NCBI RefSeq assembly: GCF_014852005.1
Contig: NZ_JACVAU010000001.1
Location: 766,001 to 830,000, forward strand
Origin: Pseudoxanthomonas sp. PXM03
GTDB taxonomy: Bacteria > Pseudomonadota > Gammaproteobacteria > Xanthomonadales > Xanthomonadaceae
Reading direction: 5' to 3'
DNA length: 64,000 nucleotides
Below are positions 51,228-58,646 of the stretch, in pieces (the first letter of the stretch is position 1; every line of letters begins with the position of its first letter). Both the position numbers and the translations under genes were made by a program. The notes beneath the pieces were generated by a model. That model did not search any database. It had not been told where the DNA came from and worked only from the letters and a program-made list of their open reading frames with translations.

Positions 51228-51971
51228 ATGGCCGTCTCGGTGGACCTGATTGATGCACTGAAGCGTTGCCTGCGCGCGCAGGACATGACCTACCGCGACC
51301 TGGCCGCGCGCATCCGCATGAGCGAGGCGGCGGTGAAGCGCATGTTCTCCCGCCGCGCGATGAGCCTGCAGCGGCTGGAGCAGGTCTGCGACGTGCTGGA
51401 CGTGGGCCTGGCCGAGCTCAGCGCCGAAGCCTCGCGCGGGCGCAAGGCGATGGCGCAGTTGAGCGAAGCGCAGGAGCAGGCGCTGGTGGACGATCCGCCG
51501 TTGCTGATGGCGCTGTTCCTCACCCTCAACCGCTGGCGCGAGGACGACGTGATGGGGCACTTCGGCTTCACGCCTGCGCAGTGGACTGGCCTGCTGGTGA
51601 AGCTGGACCGGCTGGGCATCATCGAACTGATGCCCGGCAACCGTGGCCGCGCGCTGACCGCACGCAATTTCCGCTGGCGTGCCGACGGCCCGATGGAACG
51701 CTACTTCCGGCTGACCCTGCTGACCGACTACTTCGCCGATCCGTTCGATGGCGAACAGGACGCGCTGCTGCTGCTCAGCGGCAGCCTGAGCATCGACGGG
51801 GTGAAGCAGGTGAGGCAGCGGCTGGAGGAAGTCGCGCGCGAGTTCGATGCGCTGCTGGCCCGCGATGCCACGCTGCCGGCGGAGGACCGCGTCGGCGTCA
51901 GCCTGGTGCTGGCGCAGAAGCCCTGGCTGCTGCAGCTGTTCAATCCCTACCGGCGCTCGCGCGAGGCGTAA
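51228..51971 (+). CDS. XRE-type helix-turn-helix regulator with C-terminal effector domain
   Basis: 247 residues. The N-terminal lambda-repressor-like HTH is DLIDALKRCLRAQDMTYRDL then AARIRMSEAAVKRMFSRRAM. The remainder is a helical effector domain (LLKALxx-like LKLDRLGIIELMPGNRGRAL; YFRLTLLTDYFADPFDGEQD) with no assignable ligand. Divergent from the DUF2145 operon, so it may control that operon or itself. Its stop is 24 bases before the 21-bp tandem array. Confidence 0.75.
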   Translation: MAVSVDLIDALKRCLRAQDMTYRDLAARIRMSEAAVKRMFSRRAMSLQRLEQVCDVLDVGLAELSAEASRGRKAMAQLSEAQEQALVDDPPLLMALFLTLNRWREDDVMGHFGFTPAQWTGLLVKLDRLGIIELMPGNRGRALTARNFRWRADGPMERYFRLTLLTDYFADPFDGEQDALLLLSGSLSIDGVKQVRQRLEEVAREFDALLARDATLPAEDRVGVSLVLAQKPWLLQLFNPYRRSREA

Positions 51972-51995
51972 GCGCTGTGGCGGAGATCGAGCACG

Positions 51996-52376
51996 GAGTG
52001 CCATCGATGGGGCCCGGAATCCCATCGATGGCCTTCAGAGCTCCATCGATCGCCCCTCGAGCTGCATCGATGACCCGTTGAGCTCCATCGACATGGCTCT
52101 CGGAGCTCCGTCGATGGGTCTACGAGCCCCATCGCTGGTTGTCCGAGCCTGATCGATGAGGCTCGGTGCCCGGTCGATGGCTCTGCGAGTGCCATCGATG
52201 GCCTTCTGAAAGCCATCGATGGGAGTGCATGGCCCCATCGACAACATTGCGGGCGCGACCGATGGCTCCCGGAGCCTCATCGATCGGCTTCCGAGCCCCA
52301 TCAACGGCCTTCCAATCTCCATCCCCGGCCCTCGGAGCCGCATCGACCGGGCTCCAAGCCTCGCACTCCGCGATTT
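51996..52376. repeat. Degenerate 21-bp tandem array, about 17 units, with CCATCGATGG palindromic core
   Basis: Consensus unit is roughly GAGCyCCATCGATGGCyCTCG. Units begin at 51996, 52017, 52038, 52059, 52080, 52103, 52124, 52145, 52166, 52187, 52208, 52229, then 52272, 52293, 52314, 52335 and a partial unit at 52356. Spacing is 21 bp except one 23-bp unit (from 52080) and 43 bp for two units from 52229. Units 1, 2, 10 and 11 have a perfect CCATCGATGG; the last three are most diverged. The indels break every reading frame, so it is not a coding repeat. It fills the gap between the HTH gene and pckG. Confidence 0.9.
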
Positions 52377-52528
52377 CTCGCACGGCCGTGAGACGCAACC
52401 TCGTGCCTGCGACAGGGTGCGCCCCGCATCCACCCTCGGGCTGACCGCCTGCCGACCCTGGACGCGTTCTCCTCGTCACGGGGACAGGACATTGGTATCA
52501 TTTTGGTCTCACTTTTCGAGGGCGTGGC

Positions 52529-54319
52529 ATGAACGCAGCGGTCGATGTTTTCAAACGCAACGATTTTCCGGGCAGTTCGCTTGCCGCGTTGAATGCCTGG
52601 GTTGCCGAGGTTGCCGCGCTCACCCAACCCGACCACATCCACTGGTGCGACGGCAGCGATGCCGAGAATGCGCTGCTGACCAAGCAGATGCTGGCCGACG
52701 GCACCCTGCTGCCGCTGAACCCCGAAACCCATCCGCACAGCTGGCTGCACCGCTCCAGCCCGAGCGACGTGGCACGCGTGGAGCACCTGACCTTCGTCTG
52801 CACGCCGCAGCAGGAAGACGCCGGCCCCAACAATCACTGGATGGCCCCGGCCGAGGCGCACGCGAAGATGGATGCGCTGTTCGCCGGCTGCATGCGTGGG
52901 CGCACGCTGTACGTGATCCCCTACTGCATGGGCCCGATCGATTCGCCGCTGTCGCGCTGCGGCGTGGAGATCACCGATTCGCCGTACGTGGTGGCCAACA
53001 TGCGCATCATGACCCGCATGGGCGCGGCCGCGCTGGCGCGCATCGAGCGCGAAGGCACGTTCGTGAAGGGCCTGCATTCCACCGGCGAGCTGGACCCGGA
53101 CCGCCGCTTCATCATGCATTTCCCCGACGAGCTGACCATCAAGAGCTTCGGCTCCGGTTACGGCGGCAACGCGCTGCTGGGCAAGAAGTGCCACGCGCTG
53201 CGCATCGCCTCTCACCAGGCGCGCAGTGAAGGTTGGCTGGCCGAGCACATGCTGATCGTCGGCATCGAGAATCCGCAGGGTGAGACGCATTACATCGCCG
53301 CCGCATTCCCGTCCGCGTGCGGCAAGACCAACCTGGCCATGCTGATTCCGCCGGAGGGCTATCGCCAGGCTGGCTGGAAGGTGTGGACGGTCGGCGACGA
53401 CATCTGCTGGATGCGCCCCGGCGCCGACGGCCGCCTGTACGCGATCAATCCGGAAGCCGGCTTCTTCGGCGTGGCGCCGGGCACCTCGGACAGTTCCAAC
53501 CCGAATGCGCTGGCCACCATCAGCCACCACACCATCTTCACCAACGTCGCCGTCACCGACGAGCAGGAGCCGTGGTGGGAAGGGCTGGACACGCGCACGC
53601 CGGCATTGGACTGGCAGGGGCGCAAGTACGACCCGGCCAACGGTCCGGCCGCGCACCCCAACTCGCGTTTCACCGTCTCCGCGCGCCAGTGCCCGAGCTA
53701 TTCGGCCAAGGCGGAGGATCCGCAGGGCGTGCCGATCAGCGCCATCGTCTTCGGCGGACGCCGCGCCTCGCTGGTGCCGCTGGTGTTCGAAGCGCGCGAC
53801 TGGACGCACGGCGTGCTGGTCGGCGCAGCGATGGGTTCTGAGACCACCGCCGCCGCGACCGGCGCGGTGGGCGTGATGCGCCGCGACCCGATGGCGATGA
53901 AGCCGTTCTGCGGCTACAACTTCGCCGACTACTTCGCGCACTGGCTGTCGTTCGACCAGGCCGGCGCGAAGCTTCCGAAGATCTTCCACGTCAACTGGTT
54001 CCGCAAGGGCGGCGCCGGCAAATTCCTGTGGCCCGGTTTCGGCGAAAACCTGCGCGTGCTGGAGTGGATGATCCAGCGTGTCGAGGGCAAGGCGGACGCG
54101 GTGGAAACGCCGATCGGCCACCTGCCGCGCGCCGAGGACCTGAATCTGGACGGTGTGGCACTGAGCGATGAAGCGCACGAGCTGCTGTTCGGTTTCGACC
54201 GCGCCGGCTGGCAGGCCGAGTTCACCAGCATCGGCGAGTACCTGCAGGAATTCGGCGACCGCACCCCGCAGGCGCTGAAGGACGAGCAGCAGCGCATCGC
54301 GGCCCGCCTGGCGCACTGA
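52529..54319 (+). CDS. pckG: Phosphoenolpyruvate carboxykinase (GTP)
   Basis: Converts oxaloacetate and GTP to PEP, CO2 and GDP, the entry to gluconeogenesis; cytoplasmic. 596 residues, the GTP-dependent family. Motifs: IPYCMGPIDSPLSRCGVEIT, FAGCMRGRTL, FPSACGKTNLAMLIPPEGYR (GTP P-loop with catalytic Cys), and FFGVAPGTSDSSNPNALATI. The GTP form is usual in xanthomonads, unlike the ATP enzyme of enteric bacteria. A TATCAT at 52496-52501 may be the -10 box. The palindromic array lies 150-530 bp upstream of the ATG and may influence transcription. A terminator follows. Confidence 0.97.
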   Translation: MNAAVDVFKRNDFPGSSLAALNAWVAEVAALTQPDHIHWCDGSDAENALLTKQMLADGTLLPLNPETHPHSWLHRSSPSDVARVEHLTFVCTPQQEDAGPNNHWMAPAEAHAKMDALFAGCMRGRTLYVIPYCMGPIDSPLSRCGVEITDSPYVVANMRIMTRMGAAALARIEREGTFVKGLHSTGELDPDRRFIMHFPDELTIKSFGSGYGGNALLGKKCHALRIASHQARSEGWLAEHMLIVGIENPQGETHYIAAAFPSACGKTNLAMLIPPEGYRQAGWKVWTVGDDICWMRPGADGRLYAINPEAGFFGVAPGTSDSSNPNALATISHHTIFTNVAVTDEQEPWWEGLDTRTPALDWQGRKYDPANGPAAHPNSRFTVSARQCPSYSAKAEDPQGVPISAIVFGGRRASLVPLVFEARDWTHGVLVGAAMGSETTAAATGAVGVMRRDPMAMKPFCGYNFADYFAHWLSFDQAGAKLPKIFHVNWFRKGGAGKFLWPGFGENLRVLEWMIQRVEGKADAVETPIGHLPRAEDLNLDGVALSDEAHELLFGFDRAGWQAEFTSIGEYLQEFGDRTPQALKDEQQRIAARLAH

Positions 54320-54352
54320 TTCCCCGCCTCGCGCATCCTGTTTCCTGCGCAC

Positions 54353-54392
54353 GCCCCGTGTGCGTCCACCCCGGACGCCGCGGGGCTTTTTC
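54353..54392 (+). terminator. Terminator of pckG
   Basis: Outer stem gcccc / ggggc with an inner stem gcgtcc / ggacgc, then ctttttct. It lies about 34 bases past the pckG stop. Confidence 0.85.
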
Positions 54393-54405
54393 TTGCGTCG
54401 AATTG

Positions 54406-54592
54406 CCTTCTCCCCGCTTGCGGGGAGAAGGTGCCCGGAGGGCGGATGAGGGGCTGACGGCGCCGGTAGCGTGGGTATCGTTCACGGCTATCGAGTGTTC
54501 CGGATGCGGACATCCTTCAGCACGCATGCCCCCGGACTCCGCTCGCCCCTCACTCGCCTTCGTCACCCTCGCCCCGTTCCACGGGGAGAGGG
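54406..54592. repeat. Inverted pair of a 47-48-bp palindromic intergenic element
   Basis: Left unit 54406-54453 (ccttctccccgcttgcgggg...gatgagggg) and right unit 54546-54592, inverted and diverged (reverse complement begins ccctctccccgtggaacggg and ends gagtgagggg), about 92 bp apart. A further fragment (cacggggagaggg) is at 54601-54613. Such elements are common intergenic repeats in xanthomonads. The stretch 54393-54697 holds this repeat and no gene. Confidence 0.75.
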
Positions 54593-54697
54593 AATCTGCG
54601 CACGGGGAGAGGGCCATGAGTTCCCGGCTGAACAATCGCCGGTGAAAAATGCCGCCCAGCTCTAAACCCCTGCGTTCCTGGCTGCATCCCAGTCAGT

Positions 54698-55288
54698 ATG
54701 CTGAATGCCGTGATCGAACCTTTCGCTGACAGCCTCGCCCCGGAGGCCACTGCCGCCCAGGACACCGCACTGGCCCGTTCTGCTGCGGGTGGCGACATGC
54801 GGGCGTTCGAGGCGCTTTACCGCCGCCATGCGGGTCGGGTGCATGGCGTCATCCAGCGGCTGGTGGGCGGGCAGGGCGTGCGGGCGGAAGACCTGACGCA
54901 GGAAGCGTTCGTGCGGGCGTGGCAGGCATTGCCGGCGTTCCGCTTCGAGAGTGCTTTCTCCACCTGGCTGCATCGCCTGGCGGTGACCACCGCGCTGATG
55001 GAACTGCGCAGCCGCCGCAGCGGTCCCCGCTTCGATGATGACGAGGACGCGCTGGACGACCTGGGCATGGCGGACAGCGCGGGCCATGGCACGGCGTTGT
55101 CGCTGGACCTGGAGCGCGCCGTCGCCACCTTGCCGCCACGGGCGCGCGCCGTGCTGGTGCTGTACGACGTGGAAGGCTGGAAGCACGAGGAGATCGCCAA
55201 CGAGCTGGGCATGGCGGTCGGAAGTTCAAAAGCACAGTTGCACCGGGCGCGGCACCTGCTGCGCGAGCGTTTAGGAGGACACGCATGA
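54698..55288 (+). CDS. ECF-family RNA polymerase sigma factor (RpoE-like)
   Basis: 196 residues. Region 2 (about 25-95) has FEALYRRHAGRVHGVIQRLV, EDLTQEAFVRAWQALPAFRF and FSTWLHRLAVTTALMELRSR. Region 4 (about 135-190) has ATLPPRARAVLVLYDVEGWK, HEEIANELGMAVGSSKAQLH and RARHLLRERL. Followed with a 4-base overlap by an anti-sigma-like gene and then a DUF4097 gene, so sigma, anti-sigma and envelope target form one operon. It is a separate paralogue of the ECF at 32498-33088. Confidence 0.88.
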   Translation: MLNAVIEPFADSLAPEATAAQDTALARSAAGGDMRAFEALYRRHAGRVHGVIQRLVGGQGVRAEDLTQEAFVRAWQALPAFRFESAFSTWLHRLAVTTALMELRSRRSGPRFDDDEDALDDLGMADSAGHGTALSLDLERAVATLPPRARAVLVLYDVEGWKHEEIANELGMAVGSSKAQLHRARHLLRERLGGHA

Positions 55289-55764
55289 CCCCCCACGATC
55301 CAACCCCGCTTTCAGACGACGCGCTGCGCTGGCAGCTGCGCGCACTGCGGCAGGACACGCCGCCCTCGCGCGATCTGTGGCCGGACCTGGCCGCGCGCCT
55401 GGCCGCCACGCCGCAGCAGGCCGTGGTACCGCCACGCCGCCGCATGGCGCCCTTTGCCCTGGCCGCGTCGGTGCTGCTGGCGGTCACGGTGACCTGGCAA
55501 CTGCAGAAAGCGCCGGAAGGCGACGCGCTGATCCAGCGCGAAGCCGCCGCGCTGACCCGTGATTACACCGGTGCGCTGGCGCAACTGGACACGCAGGTGC
55601 AGACCGTACCCGAGATCGCCCCCGCGCTGCATGCGCTGGACGAGAGCGCCGCGCAGATCCGCCACGCCATCGCCACCGAACCCAATGCGCACTTCCTGTT
55701 GAACCAGTTGCGCCGCACCTACGCACGACGCCTCGCGCTGACCCAGCGCGCGGCCATGACCTGA
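55285..55764 (+). CDS. Putative membrane anti-sigma factor
   Basis: 159 residues. An N-terminal cytoplasmic segment (LSDDALRWQLRALRQDTPPS, RDLWPDLAARLAATPQQ) precedes one transmembrane helix (MAPFALAASVLLAVTVTWQL, about residues 54-73) and a periplasmic helical part (REAAALTRDYTGALAQLDTQ). GGAGG eight bases upstream, and ATGA overlap with the sigma gene. No zinc-binding motif is seen. Function is inferred from topology and gene order. Confidence 0.7.
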   Translation: MTPHDPTPLSDDALRWQLRALRQDTPPSRDLWPDLAARLAATPQQAVVPPRRRMAPFALAASVLLAVTVTWQLQKAPEGDALIQREAAALTRDYTGALAQLDTQVQTVPEIAPALHALDESAAQIRHAIATEPNAHFLLNQLRRTYARRLALTQRAAMT

Positions 55765-55774
55765 GGAGTTACCC

Positions 55775-56674
55775 ATGCGTACCACCATCGCTTTCTCGCT
55801 GCTGCTGGGCAGCGCACTGTTGGCGCCCGCGGCGCTGGCGCAGACCGCCATCAATGAAACCCGGCCGCTGGACGCCCGTGGCCGGGTGGACATCAGCAAC
55901 CTCAAGGGCCGCATCGAAGTGCGCGGCTGGGAGCGCGACGAGGTGAAGATCACCGGCACCCTGGGCAAGGGCGTGGAGCGCCTGGAGGTGGACGGCGGCG
56001 GCCCGCACCTGAGCGTGGAAGTCCGCTACCCGAAGAGCAGCGGCTGGGGTGGCAACCAGACCGGACCGACCGACCTGGTGCTGATGGTGCCGTTGCGCGC
56101 CGACCTGGACATCGAGTCGGTCGCGGCCGACGTGCACGTGACCGGCGTTGCCTCGGGCGAACTTTCCATCAGCAGTGTCAGTGGCAGCGTGGCCGCCGCC
56201 GCCGCACCGCAGAAAGCGGACATCGAAACCGTCAGCGGCAGCGCCCACCTGACCCTCAACAGCGCGGACGTGGACGTGCAGACCGTCAGCGGCAACATCG
56301 TGCTGCGGGGACGGCTGAATGGCGACATCAGCACCGAGACGGTGTCCGGCCGCATCGAAGTCGCCGTTACCGGTGAAGAGATCCGCGATCTCAGCGCGAG
56401 CACCGTCAGCGGCACGGCGCATGTCAGTACGGCGCTGGCGCCCGGTGGCGAGATCAGCATGGAATCGGTCAGCGGCGACCTGCTGCTGCGCCTGCCGAAG
56501 GATGTGTCCGCGCAGGTCAGTGGCGAGAGCTTCAGCGGCAGCCTCAAGGCCACGGGCGTGGACATCGAGAAGCGCCGCGGCCCGGGTGCCAGTTTCTCCA
56601 CCCGCTACGGCAGCGGCAGTGCCCGCGTCACGGTGGAGACGTTCTCGGGCAGCGCGGAAGTGCGCGTGGAGTAA
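55775..56674 (+). CDS. DUF4097 exported beta-repeat protein
   Basis: 299 residues with signal peptide (MRTTIAFSLLLGSALLAPAA) and a mature domain of short beta-repeats carrying SVSGS/TVSGN turns (ISSVSGSVAA, DVQTVSGNIVL, ISTETVSGRIEVAV), typical of DUF4097/DUF4098 right-handed beta-helix proteins. GAGGAG precedes the ATG. It is third in the operon with ECF sigma and anti-sigma, 10 bases after the latter, so it may be an envelope protein under that sigma factor or feed its sensing. Confidence 0.8.
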   Translation: MRTTIAFSLLLGSALLAPAALAQTAINETRPLDARGRVDISNLKGRIEVRGWERDEVKITGTLGKGVERLEVDGGGPHLSVEVRYPKSSGWGGNQTGPTDLVLMVPLRADLDIESVAADVHVTGVASGELSISSVSGSVAAAAAPQKADIETVSGSAHLTLNSADVDVQTVSGNIVLRGRLNGDISTETVSGRIEVAVTGEEIRDLSASTVSGTAHVSTALAPGGEISMESVSGDLLLRLPKDVSAQVSGESFSGSLKATGVDIEKRRGPGASFSTRYGSGSARVTVETFSGSAEVRVE

Positions 56675-56744
56675 GTCGGCCGCACGGGCGGGCGCCGCAT
56701 CTCCCGTATCATCGGGACGGGTTTCCGGTGATACAGAGGCAGGC

Positions 56745-58040
56745 ATGACGAGTGCGGCATTCCACGTCCAGCAGGCGCGACGCCACCTGGCAACCGGCAA
56801 TGCCGCACACGCGCTGTCCGCGGCCGGGCAGGGGCTGGAAGTACATCCGCATGACCCGGACCTGCAATGGGTGGCCGCGCTCAGCCTGGTGGCACTGCAG
56901 CAACCTGCCGCCGCAGCCCGCCAACTTGAAGCGCTGGTGCACGCCCAACCCGACCATGGCGATGCCTGGCTGAAGCTGGGAGCCTGCCTGAAACGGCTGG
57001 ACGATCCGGTGGCCGCCGCTGCAGCGCTGCGGCGGGGCCTGGCGCTCATGCCGGAGGCGGCGCCGGCGCGGCTGCAGCTGGCCGAATGCCTGCAGCCGGG
57101 AGACCCGGATGCGGCGCTGGTGGAGTACTTCCGGGCCGTGACCACGGCGCAGGCGCAGGGGCGATGGCTCAATGATGCGACCACCGCGCCCGAGCTGCGG
57201 GAGCGGGTGAAGACCGCCATGCGGCTGATCGATGAAGGCCGGCACCGCCTGTTCTTCTCGGCCATCGCGCCACTGGAGCAACAGCACGGCGCACAGGCGC
57301 TGTCGCGGGTCACGCGCGCGCTGGAAGCCTATCTGGGCATCGCGCCGGGCGGCAGCCCGGACCCGCGCCAACGCCCCACGTTCCTGTACATCCCCGACCT
57401 GCAGCCCGAGCCCTATTTCGAGCGTGCATTGTTCCCGTGGTACGAAGCGCTGGAGCAGGCAACGGATGCGATCCGTGCCGAACTGCAGCAGGTGCTGCAG
57501 GTGCGCGACGGATTGCAGCCCTTCCTCGACTTCAGTGGCCCTGCGCGCAAGGACGATTTCCTGGCGAGCCGGCAGGACATCGACGCGGCCGCGTGGGATG
57601 CGTACTTCTTCCACCGCCACGGGCAGGCCTATCCCGAACACCTGGCTGCGTGTCCGGCCACCGCCCGGGCGCTGGCGCAGGTGCCGCTGACGCGCATCGA
57701 CGCGCACGCGCCGGAGGTGCTGTTCTCGCTGTTGTCACCGGGCACCCTGATCAAGCCGCACCATGGAGTGACCAACAGCCGCGTGGTCACCCACCTGCCG
57801 CTGATCGTGCCCGCGGACTGCGCGCTGGAAGTGGGCGGGGTGCAGCACGACTGGCAGGAAGGACGCTGCGTGACCTTCGACGACTCCTACCTGCACCAGG
57901 CCTGGAACCACAGCAGCCAGTTGCGCGTGGTGATGATCCTGGATACGTGGCATCCGCGCCTCAGACCCGAGGAAACCCAGGCGCTGAAACAGCTGGTGGA
58001 GGCCATCGGCGGATTCAACAGGCAGGCGGGCCTGGACTGA
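56745..58040 (+). CDS. TPR protein with C-terminal aspartyl/asparaginyl beta-hydroxylase domain
   Basis: 431 residues, no signal peptide. N-terminal TPR-like helices (about 5-135, e.g. HPDHGDAWLKLGACLKRLDD-type turns in QPDHGDAWLKLGACLKRL). The C-terminal domain (about 215-405) fits PF05118: PHHGVTNSRVVTHLPLIVPA (residues 338-357; metal His, Arg346, His350), then DCALEVGGVQHDWQEGRCVT, FDDSYLHQAWNHS (second metal His384) and MILDTWHP. Family members are 2OG/Fe(II) dioxygenases hydroxylating Asp or Asn, including peptide substrates. ATG 56745; longer frame upstream overlaps DUF4097. It converges with the 58049 gene with only 8 bp between stops. Confidence 0.85.
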   Translation: MTSAAFHVQQARRHLATGNAAHALSAAGQGLEVHPHDPDLQWVAALSLVALQQPAAAARQLEALVHAQPDHGDAWLKLGACLKRLDDPVAAAAALRRGLALMPEAAPARLQLAECLQPGDPDAALVEYFRAVTTAQAQGRWLNDATTAPELRERVKTAMRLIDEGRHRLFFSAIAPLEQQHGAQALSRVTRALEAYLGIAPGGSPDPRQRPTFLYIPDLQPEPYFERALFPWYEALEQATDAIRAELQQVLQVRDGLQPFLDFSGPARKDDFLASRQDIDAAAWDAYFFHRHGQAYPEHLAACPATARALAQVPLTRIDAHAPEVLFSLLSPGTLIKPHHGVTNSRVVTHLPLIVPADCALEVGGVQHDWQEGRCVTFDDSYLHQAWNHSSQLRVVMILDTWHPRLRPEETQALKQLVEAIGGFNRQAGLD

Positions 58041-58048
58041 TCGCTGCC

Positions 58049-58642
58049 TTACTCGTGCGTGTGCTCGGGGCTGCCGGGCTTGTCGAACAGCAGGTAAGTC
58101 GAAAGGATGTACTTGTCGTTCGAAACCGGTGCGTTGCCCACGTGCTGGAACATCCAGTACGGCGGGAACATCAGCAGCCGCCCCGCGCGTGGCTGCACGT
58201 CGACCTCCAGGTCCATGAAGCGGGTGCTGCCGCCTTCCTGTACGTCGTTGAGGTACCACAGGAACACCATGTAGCGCCCCGCGACCTCGTCGACGGAATC
58301 GAAATGCGGCTGGAAGCCGTCGCCAGCATTGGCGCGGTACTTCTTCATCGTCAGCCGGTCGATGCGCGGGCGCAACGGTACGGGCAGGGTCAGCGACAGG
58401 TCTGCGTTGTAGCGTGCCAGGGCTTCCTCGATGCGGGTCATGAAGAACCCGACGAAGGCGGGATCGGCCAGGCGGGTGAGATTCAACTCGGTCCAGCGGC
58501 TGTCGTCCAGCGCCGGCCGGTAGCCACGCCCGTTGGGCGCCTGGAATTGCGTGGAAGACTCGAAGCCGTCGATCAGCTGCTGGCAGAACGCTGCCGGCAG
58601 TGCGTCGTCGTAGATGCGGATGTAGTCGGCCAGCGCTTTCAT
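58049..58642 (-). CDS. 2OG-Fe(II) oxygenase (prolyl-4-hydroxylase type)
   Basis: 197 residues. The iron-binding triad is visible: His113 and Asp115 in FQPHFDSV, and His167 in MFQHVGNA, with Lys177 (NDKYILST) as the likely 2-oxoglutarate ligand. The N-terminal MKALADYIRIYDDALPAAFC and core MVFLWYLNDVQEGGSTRF match P4Hc-domain dioxygenases, which hydroxylate proline or other residues. ATG 58642. It lies four bases after the sulfotransferase gene and is therefore co-transcribed. Substrate is unknown. Confidence 0.85.
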   Translation of the reverse strand: MKALADYIRIYDDALPAAFCQQLIDGFESSTQFQAPNGRGYRPALDDSRWTELNLTRLADPAFVGFFMTRIEEALARYNADLSLTLPVPLRPRIDRLTMKKYRANAGDGFQPHFDSVDEVAGRYMVFLWYLNDVQEGGSTRFMDLEVDVQPRAGRLLMFPPYWMFQHVGNAPVSNDKYILSTYLLFDKPGSPEHTHE

Positions 58643-58646
58643 GGGG

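Noticed and set aside
51996-52376. CRISPR array or coding heptapeptide repeat
   Set aside because: There are no constant repeats separated by unique spacers, and +2/+1 indels break all frames.
52035-52433. Minus-strand 132-codon frame through the array
   Set aside because: Its repetitive RxIDGA pattern only reflects the 21-bp period; it has no ribosome site or family match.
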